Counted from the first letter of the stretch, positions 35,511 through 44,788 are shown. The stretch: DNA of 45,803 nt from Leptolyngbyaceae cyanobacterium CSU_1_3 (GCA_012034655.1 JAAUOZ010000016.1:1-45803), one strand, 5' to 3'. Made by a program: numbers and translations. Notes: generated by a model from the sequence alone, not told the origin.

Positions 35511-36823
35511 ATGATTTCGACTCGAACCATTATTGGCTCAGAAACGTTCATATCCCCGCGTCGATTGTCATAGGTGGGGCAAAGTGGACTCCCCGCAAAC
35601 CACCCCCCGATCGCCTCCTATCTCTAGACTTGGAGATCGCCGACGGCAGCATCGCTACGATCGTCGCCGCCGGAACCTACACCACCTACAATCACCCCTC
35701 CTGCGATTTACAAGGCGGACTGGTCTTTCCATGTTTTGTCGATTTGCACACCCATCTCGACAAAGGGCACATTTGGCATCGCGCCCCCCAACCCAGATGG
35801 CAAATTTGAAAGTGCCTTGAGGGTCGTCAAAGCCGATGCCGAAAAAACTGGAGCGCCGAGGATGTCTACCGCCGCATGGAATTTGGGTTGAAATGCAGCT
35901 ACGCCCACGGTACAAAAGCCATTCGTACACACATCGATGCCTTTGGGGCGCAAGCCGAAATTAGTTTTGGGGCATTCAAAGCCCTGCGCGAAGAATGGAG
36001 CGATCGCTTAATCTTACAAGCTGTTTGTCTCGTGCCCCTAGAGTATTTTCTCACCCCTGAAGGTGAAAAATTAGCCGACCTGGTTGCCGAAGTGGGCGGC
36101 ATTTTGGGCGGCGTGGCTTACATGAATCCTGATATTGCAGTGCAGATCGATCGGGTCTTTGCCTTAGCTAAAGCGCGTCAGTTAAATCTAGATTTTCACA
36201 CCGACGAAACCGACGATCCCACTTCGATCACCCTGCGATATGTTGCCCAGGCAGCAATTCGACACAACTATAAAGGGCGCGTCGTCTGTGGGCACTGCTG
36301 TAGCTTATCAGTGCAAGAAACCGCCGAAGCCAATGCCACGATCGCCCTCGTCAAAAAAGCGAAGATTGGCATCGTCAGCCTGCCCCTGTGCAACCTCTAT
36401 TTGCAGGATCGGCAAACCGGGCGCACCCCTCGCTGGCGTGGAGTCACCTTGTTGCACGAGCTAAAACAAAGTGGCATAACGGTTGCGATCGCCCACGACA
36501 ATTGCCGCGACCCATTTTATGCCTTTGGCGATCACGATGCGTTTGAAGTGTTCAATCTTTCCGTGAGAACTGCTCACCTCGATCGACCCTACGGCGACTG
36601 GGTAAATGCGATTACCCTCAACCCCGCCGATCTGATGGGCTTGCCCAACGTCGGCAGAATTGGAGCCGGACTGCCCGCCGATCTGGTGCTATTTAAAGCC
36701 AGAAACTACAGTGAACTGCTCTCGCGATCGCAGCACGATCGCCGAGTCTTACGTAATGGAACGGCGATCGATTCCACGCTGCCCAGCTACGCCGAACTAG
36801 ACGATCTGATGCAATCCCAATAG
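35511..36823 (+). pseudogene. codA: Cytosine deaminase (CodA-like amidohydrolase), three one-base shifts
   Basis: Frame by frame it reads MISTRTII, then WLRNVHIPASIV with LSLDLEIADGSIATIVAAGT and VFPCFVDLHTHLDKGHIWHR (metal HxH), then PDGKFESALRVVKADAE, then EDVYRRMEFGLKCSYAHGTK through to the end. The later metal and catalytic motifs are intact: LDFHTDE, VVCGHCCSLS and AHDNCRDPFY. Repair needs +T near 35533-35534, -C in the C6 run at 35784-35789, and +A in the A6 run at 35842-35847, giving 437 residues, close to CodA. It deaminates cytosine or a related ring. As read, only the segment from about 35876 is an open long frame. Confidence 0.85.
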
Positions 36824-37040
36824 CCATTACTTTTAGAACCCATGAATTCAATTAGCCCAGACTTCCAGCGCAGGGCGAACATCGAAGCAGAGAGTTTTCC
36901 AAGCCTCCTCATCCCCTTGAGTCGCCCAATCGGAGGATTCTAAGTTTTCTTCTAGGAACCAAAATCGATCCAGGAAACGCTAAAAAAATCTGTAGGGTAA
37001 TAAAGCGGTGCATTTTAATTGTCCTGTGCAGAGATGGGGT

Positions 37041-38246
37041 ATGAATCAAGAAGCGTTGGCGCAACAGGTGAAACTTATTCAAGACCAACTGCAAGAGTTG
37101 CAACGCGCGATCGCGCCACCTCCCTTAGTAAAGCCGGTTTTTGAGCGCTTGCTTTCTCATGTGCAACAGCTAGAGAAAATTGTCAAAGATTCAGCGCCTC
37201 AACTTCAATTGGATCTCAAACCTCAAACCTCAAACCTAACGGCAGATGCCGAGCAAATTCTCAGAGCGAGTGAAGAAAAGTGGCGTGCCCTCAGCGTTTG
37301 TTCGCCCGTGGGGATTTTTACCTGCGATGTGCGCGGGCGAGTCAACTACACCAATCCGAGATGTCGCGAGATTGGCGGTCTTACCCTAGAGGAGAGCTTG
37401 GGAGAGGGCTTTGCAGAGTTTATTCACCCTAGCGATCGCGATCGCGTTCTGTCTGCCTGGTTTTCGATCGCCGAGTCAGGGCAGCAACATGCCGACGAAT
37501 TTCGCGTCCTGCAACCCGACGGCTCTCTACGCTGGGTCAAAATGCGAACGGCTCCCATTTTGTCTGATCTCAACGAATTAATCGGCCATACGGGAACCGT
37601 TGAAGATATCACCAAACAAAAACAAGCCGAGGAACAAATCAAAGGTTCTCTCAAAGAAAAAGAAGCCCTGCTCAAAGAAATTCATCATCGGGTTAAAAAC
37701 AATCTGCAAATTATTTCGAGCCTAATCTATCTTCAAGCACAGCGCATTGACGACCCACACGTTCGCCAGATTTTTGAAGATAGCCAAAGTCGAATTAGCT
37801 CAATGGCTCTGGTTCACGATAGTTTATATCGGTCAGATAATTTGACGATGATTAATCTATCTGAATATATTCAAACCCTGGCAACGAGTCTTTTCTATAC
37901 TTACAGAATTCAATCTGATCTCGTGCAGCTAAGAGTAGACATCGACCCAGAGGTTTTGGTCAGTTTAGAAACCGCCATTCCCTGTGGCCTAATTCTCAAT
38001 GAATTAATGACAAATGCTCTCAAACATGGCTTTGCTGATGGAAGACAAGGCGAAATCGCCGTCTTGCTAGAAACCGAGTCTCAAACAAAAATTTGCTTGA
38101 TTGTTGAGAATGATGGCAGCAATTTACCCGATGCTTTTGAATTGCAAACCATTCGATCGATGGGTCTACGCTTGGTTCATGCTCTGGTCAATCAACTTCA
38201 AGGAACCCTTGACCTCGATCGAACTACAAAACTCGCTTTAAAGTGA
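37041..38246 (+). CDS. PAS sensor histidine kinase of the HisKA_2 (HWE-like) class
   Basis: About 401 residues as read. A short N-terminal coiled coil ([20 protein letters not shown]) precedes a PAS/PAC domain at about 85-205 ([20 protein letters not shown], with the [10 protein letters not shown] linker). The HisKA_2 box is [16 protein letters not shown] and the ATPase N box [16 protein letters not shown]. The end [11 protein letters not shown] is atypical. One added A at 38222-38223 gives [17 protein letters not shown] and a stop at 38263, matching the usual final strand of the domain. No transmembrane span, so it is a cytosolic sensor. ATG 37041 is preferred over GTG 37008. The next gene is a likely partner. 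Confidence 0.88.
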   Translation: MNQEALAQQVKLIQDQLQELQRAIAPPPLVKPVFERLLSHVQQLEKIVKDSAPQLQLDLKPQTSNLTADAEQILRASEEKWRALSVCSPVGIFTCDVRGRVNYTNPRCREIGGLTLEESLGEGFAEFIHPSDRDRVLSAWFSIAESGQQHADEFRVLQPDGSLRWVKMRTAPILSDLNELIGHTGTVEDITKQKQAEEQIKGSLKEKEALLKEIHHRVKNNLQIISSLIYLQAQRIDDPHVRQIFEDSQSRISSMALVHDSLYRSDNLTMINLSEYIQTLATSLFYTYRIQSDLVQLRVDIDPEVLVSLETAIPCGLILNELMTNALKHGFADGRQGEIAVLLETESQTKICLIVENDGSNLPDAFELQTIRSMGLRLVHALVNQLQGTLDLDRTTKLALK

Positions 38247-38263
38247 CGTTCGATCACTCCTAA

Positions 38264-38578
38264 TTGACACAAACTCACCCTACAATACGGTGGGTAAGTG
38301 AAATCACTTGCCCTTTCAAGCTGAGACGTATCTTGTATATCCCTCTACTGACAAAAATTAGGCTGCTAAATTGTTAAATACAATTCCAGCTTTTGCTATC
38401 TCAACCGATCAATTAATCTGTTTCAAAAAGATATAACTTTAGGCAGATTAACGCTTCGTTTAACTTAGCTGAATGGAACCGACAGCCTAAGCAGGGGACG
38501 TATTTTCTTCTCAATGTGTTTCTCTGAAAACAACAAGTCTCAGGTGTGCGAAGAACTGCTACAGACGAACGTGAGAGC
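38264..38578 (+). other. 315-base gap between the kinase and the receiver gene
   Basis: It contains a 14-base inverted repeat AAGTGAAATCACTT (38296-38309) soon after the kinase, then AT-rich sequence. No gene. It may hold a terminator and a promoter for the receiver-PAS-GAF gene. Confidence 0.45.
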
Positions 38579-39930
38579 ATGGCAAAAATACTGGTGGTCG
38601 AAGATGAAAGTGTTGTGGCTTGGCATATTCAAGAAGCGTTGCAGAAGCTAGGTCACGAAGTAATTGCTATTGCTCAGACCGGGAAAGATGCGATCAAGCT
38701 GGCGATCGCGGCTCAGCCCGCCTTAGTGTTGATGGACATTCAACTTCACGGCAGCATTGACGGGTGGCAGCCTCAGAATATATCTACTTTCAGCTAAACT
38801 TACCCGTTGTCTATCTGACGGCCCACGCCGACGAGCAAACCCTTCAGCGAGCCACCGAAACGTCACCCTTTGGCTATTTAGTCAAACCGTTTCAAGAGGC
38901 AGAGTTACATTCAACGATCAAAATTGCCCTCCGGCGACACCAACTCGAAACCGCCCTAAAAGATGCCCAACAATGGTACGCCACGACGCTAATAAGTATC
39001 GGCGATGCCACGATCGCCACCGACGTAGATGGCTTTGTCGCTTTTATGAACCCAACGGCTGAAATTCTCACAGGCTGGGAGCAAGAGCAGGCCCTTGGCG
39101 AGTTTGCCACGCGCGTGCTGGATTTGGTGCACGAAGAAACAGGGGAAGCGATCGAGAATCCGTTGTTGTCTGCCATCTGTCGGGGCGATACGGTCATGTT
39201 GCCCGAACGGTCTCTGCTGCGGGCCAGAGATGGGACGCAAAGACCCGTAGGAGACAGTGCTGCTCCTATTCGCAACCGAGACGGCGAAATTATTGGCGGC
39301 ATTATGGTGTTTCAAGATATGAGCGATCGCCGCCGCAATGAGGCATTTCTGCAACGCCAAAACCAGATTCTAGAACGCAGCCAAGATCGGCTCACCCTAC
39401 AACTTCGAGAACGCAACGATCAACTCGCTCAGGCGATCGGCTCGACTCAACTCTGGCAGCGAGTCTTAGAGCGATCGCGCTCGTCGAGCGATTGTACCCA
39501 AATTTTGCAGTTGACCGTAGAAGAACTGGGCCGCACCCTAGAAGCGAGCTATGGCTGGGCCGCCCTCCACGATGCCAGCTATACTACTTCGACGATCGTC
39601 TGTGAATATGGCGGCAACTGGGCAATACGATCGACCCCACCCTCTGCGATCGGCACGCGCATTCAGCTAGGCGATTTTTCTCGATTTTACTTTCACCTAT
39701 TTCAGCGAGAATCCTGGCTCGATCCGGCTCCTGATCTACTGCCGCCCATCTATCGAGATTTTTTGCAATTAGCGGCTCAAATGCTGATCTGCCCGATTCA
39801 AGACGGGCATCGCGTCATCGGCGAAGTGGGAATTCTCACCCAAAACCCAGCAATCAACTCAAAGTTTCAGGCAGATCTAATCGCGCAAATCGTCAGCCAA
39901 GCTACGATCGCCCTCAAACAAGAGTGCTGA
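38579..39930 (+). pseudogene. Receiver-PAS-GAF signalling protein, one-base frameshift
   Basis: The start is ATG 38579 (AKILVVEDESVVAWHIQEAL). The receiver Asp sits in LVLMDIQLHGSIDG, where the frame breaks in the G3 run at 38762-38764. With four G's it continues VAASEYIYFQLNLPVVYLTA and GYLVKPFQEAEL, completing the receiver. A PAS domain (ISIGDATIATDVDGFVAFMN to FQDMSDRRRNE), a coiled coil (LERSQDRLTLQLRERNDQL) and a GAF domain follow. The repaired length is 450 residues. It ends after GAF with no kinase, cyclase or DNA-binding domain, so it probably relays signals through dimer contacts with the upstream kinase. Confidence 0.85.
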
Positions 39931-40087
39931 AAACAGGCAAGCACAAAAACAAAATTTCAACCTCTGCGGGTGACTCCGCTGAACTCAATGGGCCCAAACC
40001 TCGATCCTGCCTTCTCGCTCGCCCTAGCCCTCCTTCTACTACAATGATTGAGAACATCGGAGAGCAAGAAAATCGGAGGCATCGGTT

Positions 40088-40404
40088 ATGAACTTCTTTG
40101 GAATTGGCTTACCAGAAATGGTGCTAATTTTGGTGATTGCTCTGCTTGTGTTTGGGCCCAAAAACTTCCTGAGATTGGGCGCAGCTTGGGGAAAGGAATT
40201 CGCAGCTTTCAGGATGCTTCCAAGGAATTTGAGGCTGAATTTAAGCGAGAGGCAGAGCAAATTCAGCGAACCGTCAGTGAACCGATGCAGGCAACCCTGG
40301 AGACCTCGCAGCCAACCCTAGCCCCCGCCGACGAGTTAGCCGCTTCCGCCGAAGTGTCACAAGAGGCGATCGCCGCTCCTTCTGAACCTGTCAATCCTAC
40401 CTAA
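40088..40404 (+). pseudogene. tatA: TatA/TatB (Hcf106)-like translocase protein, one-base frameshift
   Basis: GGAGG lies eight bases before ATG 40088. The protein begins NFFGIGLPEMVLILVIALLV with the single membrane helix and FGPK hinge. The frame breaks in the A5 run at 40160-40164. With six A's it gives FGPKKLPEIGRSLGKGIRSF and DASKEFEAEFKREAEQIQ, the canonical amphipathic helix, then a Pro/Ala-rich tail to 40404 (105 residues). It exports folded proteins across thylakoid and plasma membranes. As such proteins are normally kept intact, this break is a strong hint of sequence error. Confidence 0.88.
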
Positions 40405-40418
40405 CTCCGCCTCCTTTC

Positions 40419-41048
40419 ATGCCCGAAGCCACTCCGCCCCAATTGGTCATTCCTCAACTCATTGTAGGATTGGGCAACCCTGGTAGTCAGTACGAAAAGA
40501 CGCGTCACAATGTTGGGTTCATGGCGATCGATGCCCTCGCCAAAACCTGGCAAATTGGGCTTTCCGCCCACAAAAAATTTCAGGGTAGCTTTGGTGAAGG
40601 CAAGGGCCCTGCTGGCAAAATTCGCCTCCTCAAGCCCACGACCTTTATGAATAACTCTGGGCAGGCAATCCGATCGGTGGTGGATTGGTATAAGCTCTCA
40701 CCCGAAGCGGTGCTGGTGGTCTACGATGATATGGATTTGCCCGTGGGACGGTTGCGAATTCGCCTGTCGGGTTCGGCGGGGGGGCAAAAAGGCATGAAAT
40801 CGGCGATCGACCATTTGGGAACCCAGAATTTTCCTCGCTTGCGGATTGGGATTGGCAGCGCAAAATCTTCTGTGGGCGAAAAAGACGCAGTTTCCCATGT
40901 CCTGGGGAAATTTTCGAGCGCAGACGCTAAATTAATTGATGAAGTCTTGCGCTTGACCGTGGATGCGATCGATCTGAGCCTCAAACAAGGGGTTGAAAAA
41001 TCGATGAGTCTTTACAACAATCGAATCATTGAGTCGCAGACTGCCTGA
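40419..41048 (+). CDS. pth: Peptidyl-tRNA hydrolase
   Basis: 209 residues, intact. Conserved motifs are LIVGLGNPGSQYEKTRHNVG with the catalytic His, KPTTFMNNSGQA, and VYDDMDLPVGRLRIR with the catalytic Asp, then GGQKGMKSAI. It recycles tRNA from peptidyl-tRNA dropped by ribosomes. It starts 15 bases after the tat gene, so the two are probably one transcript. The first 12 residues are an extra tail before the fold. Confidence 0.95.
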   Translation: MPEATPPQLVIPQLIVGLGNPGSQYEKTRHNVGFMAIDALAKTWQIGLSAHKKFQGSFGEGKGPAGKIRLLKPTTFMNNSGQAIRSVVDWYKLSPEAVLVVYDDMDLPVGRLRIRLSGSAGGQKGMKSAIDHLGTQNFPRLRIGIGSAKSSVGEKDAVSHVLGKFSSADAKLIDEVLRLTVDAIDLSLKQGVEKSMSLYNNRIIESQTA

Positions 41049-41089
41049 ATATTGCCCTCAATGCACTGTGTGTCAAACTGTGCCAACCT

Positions 41090-41350
41090 GTGTCAAAACG
41101 TCTTCCTGAAACTACCGCCCATGTTCGTATCACTCGCCAAAGCTGGCAACACGGCAGCATTGAGGGAGAAGTTCGTGCGAATCAGTTTGAGTGGCATTTT
41201 CACTGGCATTTTCGCCAGGGTCGTCTCCTCGTCGAGCCTTCCCTCGGTCGGGCGTTGATCAAAGAGCCATTGGGACGATTTTTAGAGCAAAAAGACTATC
41301 AATTAGAGCCAGGCGGAGATTACTCCTTCACAATTCGGGCAGAGCTTTAG
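41090..41350 (+). CDS. DUF3146-like cyanobacterial protein
   Basis: 86 residues from GTG 41090 (SKRLPETTAHVRITRQSWQ). It contains EGEVRANQFEWHFHWHFRQG, VEPSLGRALIKEPLGRFLE and a C-terminal YQLEPGGDYSFTIRAEL. This matches my memory of a conserved cyanobacterial domain of unknown function (DUF3146), often located after pth. No signal or membrane span. The GTG start is chosen because it places the conserved beginning of the fold at the N-terminus. Confidence 0.7.
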   Translation: MSKRLPETTAHVRITRQSWQHGSIEGEVRANQFEWHFHWHFRQGRLLVEPSLGRALIKEPLGRFLEQKDYQLEPGGDYSFTIRAEL

Positions 41351-41418
41351 CGGATGTTTGAAACCTATCGTTCTGGCAGTCACCCGTCCCCAGACTGGCA
41401 GTTGGGGCGAATCGAACC

Positions 41419-41438
41419 CAGTCCTTTGCAAAGGACTG
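41419..41438. terminator. Perfect 20-base palindrome after DUF3146-like gene
   Basis: CAGTCCTTTGCAAAGGACTG is fully self-complementary and can form a stem downstream of the pth-DUF3146 block. No T-run follows, so it may be a protein site or transcript-end hairpin rather than a simple intrinsic terminator. It lies in a 484-base gene-free gap. Confidence 0.4.
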
Positions 41439-41454
41439 AAGACCCGATTTTAAT

Positions 41455-41560
41455 GGGAGAGGGCGCAAGCAAGAGTCCGGTTCTCCTTCTCCCAACTTGG
41501 CAGAAGCGGTGAGGGGATGAGGGCGAAAATTTCGGCATTCATCAATCTACATCCGTTTAG
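41455..41560 (-). mobile_element. MITE-like repeat family C, partial copy 3
   Basis: It matches the part of family C ending GGCATTCATCAATCTACATC and a terminal TTAG, with the central CTTCTCCCAACTTGGCAGAAG hairpin. The other terminal repeat is missing. Bases 41561-41834 hold nothing recognised apart from probable promoter sequence for the next gene. Confidence 0.6.
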
Positions 41561-41834
41561 ACGCAGTCGGGCGATCGTTCGCCTCCCTTCAGAGCGCACA
41601 CGAAATCAGGTCGAAAATTGGTTCATGGATATGGAAAATCAGCTATTCTCCCACACCACTCTGTTTAATGCATAGCAACTAGAAAACGTCTACCAATAAT
41701 CCTATAGAGAACTTTGAGATTGATTGGAGATCTCGATAGAGTAGGGTGCTGGGTTCATCTATTTTCAGTATTTAATGTAGATATGTAACATATCTAACGG
41801 GAACTGGTCTAAGACGTGAGTATACGGAGCCTGT

Positions 41835-42578
41835 ATGTCTAATTTGTTTCTTGAAGTGGCAAAGGGCGGGCCAATCATGGTTCCTATTGTGGGTTTATCG
41901 GTTGCTAGTCTGGCGATCGCCTTTGAGCGCAGCCTATTTTGGTATCGAATCTCACGGGGCGGAAATCGCATTGCGGCTCAGATTTTGGCGGCAGCGCGAG
42001 AAGATTTAGACAAAGCCCGCGCTGTTGCTGAAGATGCCCAACATATGCCAGTGGCGCGATTTTTACTTGCCCCCTTGCAGCTAGAGCAACCTGACCCCGA
42101 AACTTTCCGTCTGGCCCTAGAAGCAGCGGCCGATCGCGAATTTGTGCAGATGCGTAGGGGCGACAAACTCCTCGAAACGGTAGTTGCTATGGCTCCTCTC
42201 TTTGGCTTGCTGGGAACTGTCACCGGATTGACCCTAACCTTCTTTAACCTCGATGCCGGAGGTAGCGGTGGATCGGGGGGCAAGGCGAATGTGGATTTAT
42301 CTAAAGCGGCGACAGGAATTGCTGAAGCCCTTGTCACGACGGCAGGAGGCATGGTTGTGGCACTCATTGCGCTGGCCGTCTTGCGACTTTGTGTGACAAT
42401 GCAGAGCCGCCAGATGGATGCGTTTTCGGATATGGGAAGTGAACTAGAACTGATCTACCGCCAAAGTTGGCATCAGACGAAATGGGCTGAAGTCTCCTCT
42501 AGCAATAGACCCATGCCAGAAGACGAGAAGGTCGTCGAACAGTTAGCGACGTTGATTCAACAGTTGACTCGGCAATAG
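41835..42578 (+). CDS. MotA/TolQ/ExbB-type proton channel protein
   Basis: 247 residues. It has an N-terminal membrane helix (GGPIMVPIVGLSVASLAIAF), then a cytoplasmic segment. The conserved core is LETVVAMAPLFGLLGTVTGL, followed by ATGIAEALVTTAGGMVVALI, the two channel-lining helices with the usual Thr and Gly residues. ExbB-like proteins use the proton gradient with an ExbD partner to energise outer-membrane transport. No exbD follows; the next 268 bases are repeats. It may work with a distant partner, as a lone ExbB/TolQ homologue. A Gly/Ser-rich insert (GGSGGSGGK) lies between helices 2 and 3. Confidence 0.88.
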   Translation: MSNLFLEVAKGGPIMVPIVGLSVASLAIAFERSLFWYRISRGGNRIAAQILAAAREDLDKARAVAEDAQHMPVARFLLAPLQLEQPDPETFRLALEAAADREFVQMRRGDKLLETVVAMAPLFGLLGTVTGLTLTFFNLDAGGSGGSGGKANVDLSKAATGIAEALVTTAGGMVVALIALAVLRLCVTMQSRQMDAFSDMGSELELIYRQSWHQTKWAEVSSSNRPMPEDEKVVEQLATLIQQLTRQ

Positions 42579-42593
42579 GGGCCGGCTTTCTAG

Positions 42594-42690
42594 AAAAGAA
42601 GTGACCCGCTGTCTTCGACTACGCTCTGCCAGCTTGCGCCCTGAGCGAAGTCGAAGGGCAAAGGTCGGAAGGTAAAATCTTTTTTAGAAA
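42594..42690 (+). repeat. Interspersed repeat B, copy 2
   Basis: Close match to the reverse complement of 22442-22535, with shared CCCGCTGTCTTCG, GAGCGAAGTCGA, GGGCAAAGGTCGGAAGGT and TTTAGAAA. It follows the ExbB-like gene and could fold as a terminator. Confidence 0.65.
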
Positions 42691-42791
42691 GTGCCTCAGT
42701 CTCTTGAGGGGGCTGGGTTCGGTTAGCCCTGAATTTTCAATCTGGGGTGGGGCACGATCGTAGCCAGAAGGCTTTTAAACACGCCCTGGGG

Positions 42792-42824
42792 GTCTGTCAA
42801 GAATGTTTTGAGGGGCTGAAAACC
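42792..42824 (+). repeat. Repeat family D, partial copy
   Basis: It shares GTCTGTCAAGAATGTTTTGA and GGGGCTGAAAACC exactly with the intact element at 9711-9803. The right half and terminal repeat are missing. It ends just before the YqgF-like stop. Confidence 0.65.
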
Positions 42825-42846
42825 GTGAAAATGTCAAAACGAGGTC

Positions 42847-43287
42847 TCATAGCGAGTCGCTAACTAATCGTTCTAAATATCGCTCGATTAGTAGAATGGC
42901 CACAATGTCATCGATTTCGCGGGGCGGGGTTCGCATTCCCTGGGGGATTAAGCTCATCAGCCCTTTGGGAGGGTACATCTGCCAATAGCGATCGCGGGCC
43001 TCTAAACTGCTGTGACGCTCATCTACTGTGATCACCCGCAGAGGATCGGGTAGCGCCGTAAGTTTTTGCTTCCAGGCTTTAGAGGAGGTCTGATCGCCCA
43101 TGACCAAAAGTGAAATGGGGAACTGTTGCCGTAGGGTTTGCAAGGTTGCGATCGCGCTTTCGGCGGCGACCACTTGATGGTAGTAAAGTCTCCGATCAAC
43201 GCCCATCACTGCTAGCCCACACTTTTGACGACCCGGATCAAACCCCAAAATCACAGGCTGATCAGGAAAAATCTCGTCTGCCACCAT
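42847..43287 (-). CDS. YqgF/RuvX-like RNase H-fold nuclease
   Basis: 146 residues. It opens VILGFDPGRQKCGLAVMG, the RuvC-type catalytic Asp strand, then LLVMGDQTSSKAWKQKL, ITVDERHSSLEARDRYWQ with the catalytic Glu/Asp, and REIDDIVAILLIERYLE with the last acidic residues. YqgF-type enzymes trim pre-16S rRNA or resolve nucleic acid structures. This divergent cyanobacterial version lies directly after the DUF3084 gene on the same strand, a pairing I recall from other cyanobacteria. Probable operon, 58-base gap. Confidence 0.85.
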   Translation of the reverse strand: MVADEIFPDQPVILGFDPGRQKCGLAVMGVDRRLYYHQVVAAESAIATLQTLRQQFPISLLVMGDQTSSKAWKQKLTALPDPLRVITVDERHSSLEARDRYWQMYPPKGLMSLIPQGMRTPPREIDDIVAILLIERYLERLVSDSL

Positions 43288-43345
43288 CTGCCTCGTCCCT
43301 AGTGTGTCTCATGTGCTCACGATACCATTCTCCTCTCCCTGTTGC

Positions 43346-44746
43346 TCAAGAGGCTGTTCGCAGGATCACCGCTCCATTTTGCATGGCCACCAATTCTATT
43401 TTGAGGGGCCCCACCGTGTAAGTGACTTCTGCGGCCACAATGCGAAGCTCGATCGTAGAATTATTGTATTGTCGTAACTGCTCCACAAAGGTTGACCACG
43501 CCTGTAAGTGGTCGATTTGGACTGCTTCAGTCAATACGCCCGCGCGACGGGCCCGAAAGTTGGACGCAGCCACAAGCTGGCTAATGCTCTGGTTTAGCTC
43601 CTCTGTCGAAAGGTTGGCCGGTTCGATCGACTTTGATGCAACCACATCTCCTGCTAGAAACAACACCTGATTTCTGACGGCATCGGCAAAGACGGCAACG
43701 GGTGTTTTTTCTCCTTGCACATAGTTTGCCGCAGCGATAATTCTCACCACATAATCCTGACCGTCGTTAATCTGATCGATTAGCTGTTGCACCTCAGGAT
43801 TGGTAATTTGCACCACCTGCACATCTTCTGTCACTCCTGGTTGTACGGCTTGCAGGGCAACGCGGTTTGCCTGACGCAGCAGTTGATCGACCGCCTGGTT
43901 GACCAGGTTGGGGTCAACAATTCGCACGATCGCAGAGGCAAGCACCTGATTGCGTTGAATTCGCAAAATGCCCCGACGAATCAAATCAGCTTCTTGCTCA
44001 GATAGCTGCACCTTTTGGGCGAGATAGGTTTGCTGGGCCTCCAATTCTTTGAGGCGACTTTCTCGCTGGGCAATCACCAGATCTTGATCGGCGATACGCT
44101 GGTCGCGCTGTTCGATCGTAGCGTTGCGCTGGGCAATTTCGGTGTCGCGTTGGGCAATTTGCTGTTTGACCTGATCGCGCTGGGCAATCAAAATTTGTCG
44201 ATCGGATTGCAGTTGGCTAATTTCTGAGCGTAACTTGAGCGCCTGTTGAGAAACGGTGCTGAGTTGCCCTCGAATGAGATCGCGCTGGGTTTCTGCTCGT
44301 TGGCGTTGGGCTTCTGCTTGGGCTTGTCTGACCACTGAGACTTTCAGAGACTCATTGATACGATCGAGTCGCGTCTGAACTTCTGCCTGCTGTGTTCTGG
44401 CTTGCCCTAGCTGCTGTTCGACTTGCGCTTTCTGCTGGGTGATTTCTTCTAGACCGTCGAGGGTGCGTTTGAGCGTGTCACGAGTGCCAGAAAGCTTGCG
44501 TTCGATTTGCCCCAGCTGAAAAATGCCGACGCGCAGCCGCTCATTTGTAACCAGCAATAGCGCCATTGTCGCCGCAGAAATAAAGCTTCCAGTCAGAATC
44601 GTAACCAGAACTGCCGTTTTTTTGGGACGCAGGTTAAAGAGACTGAGCCGCGCTTTGCCCACGCGAGTGCCAATGCGATCGCCCACTGTGGCAATCACTC
44701 CACCCAGAATTAGTACTGCCAAAATCAGGACGACCGCACTGGACAT
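43346..44746 (-). CDS. DUF3084 membrane-anchored coiled-coil protein
   Basis: About 466 residues from ATG 44746 (GGTGG seven bases upstream); an in-frame GTG at 44788 is less likely. Two N-terminal membrane helices (SSAVVLILAVLILGGVIATV and AVLVTILTGSFISAATMALL) flank a basic RLSLFNLRPKK. A long coiled coil (about 95-245) contains heptad-like IAQRDTEIAQRN and IAQRESRL units. A globular C-terminal region follows. It matches the cyanobacterial DUF3084 family. Function unknown, possibly envelope or cell-architecture related. Confidence 0.85.
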   Translation of the reverse strand: MSSAVVLILAVLILGGVIATVGDRIGTRVGKARLSLFNLRPKKTAVLVTILTGSFISAATMALLLVTNERLRVGIFQLGQIERKLSGTRDTLKRTLDGLEEITQQKAQVEQQLGQARTQQAEVQTRLDRINESLKVSVVRQAQAEAQRQRAETQRDLIRGQLSTVSQQALKLRSEISQLQSDRQILIAQRDQVKQQIAQRDTEIAQRNATIEQRDQRIADQDLVIAQRESRLKELEAQQTYLAQKVQLSEQEADLIRRGILRIQRNQVLASAIVRIVDPNLVNQAVDQLLRQANRVALQAVQPGVTEDVQVVQITNPEVQQLIDQINDGQDYVVRIIAAANYVQGEKTPVAVFADAVRNQVLFLAGDVVASKSIEPANLSTEELNQSISQLVAASNFRARRAGVLTEAVQIDHLQAWSTFVEQLRQYNNSTIELRIVAAEVTYTVGPLKIELVAMQNGAVILRTAS

Positions 44747-44788
44747 CGATTTGCCACCGACTTTTGTTTTCACTGCAATCTGACCCAC

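Noticed and set aside
41395..41450. tRNA-like text (GGTTCGATTC on the minus strand)
   Set aside because: The T-stem does not pair, no acceptor or anticodon arm can be built, and the adjacent sequence is a plain 20-base palindrome.
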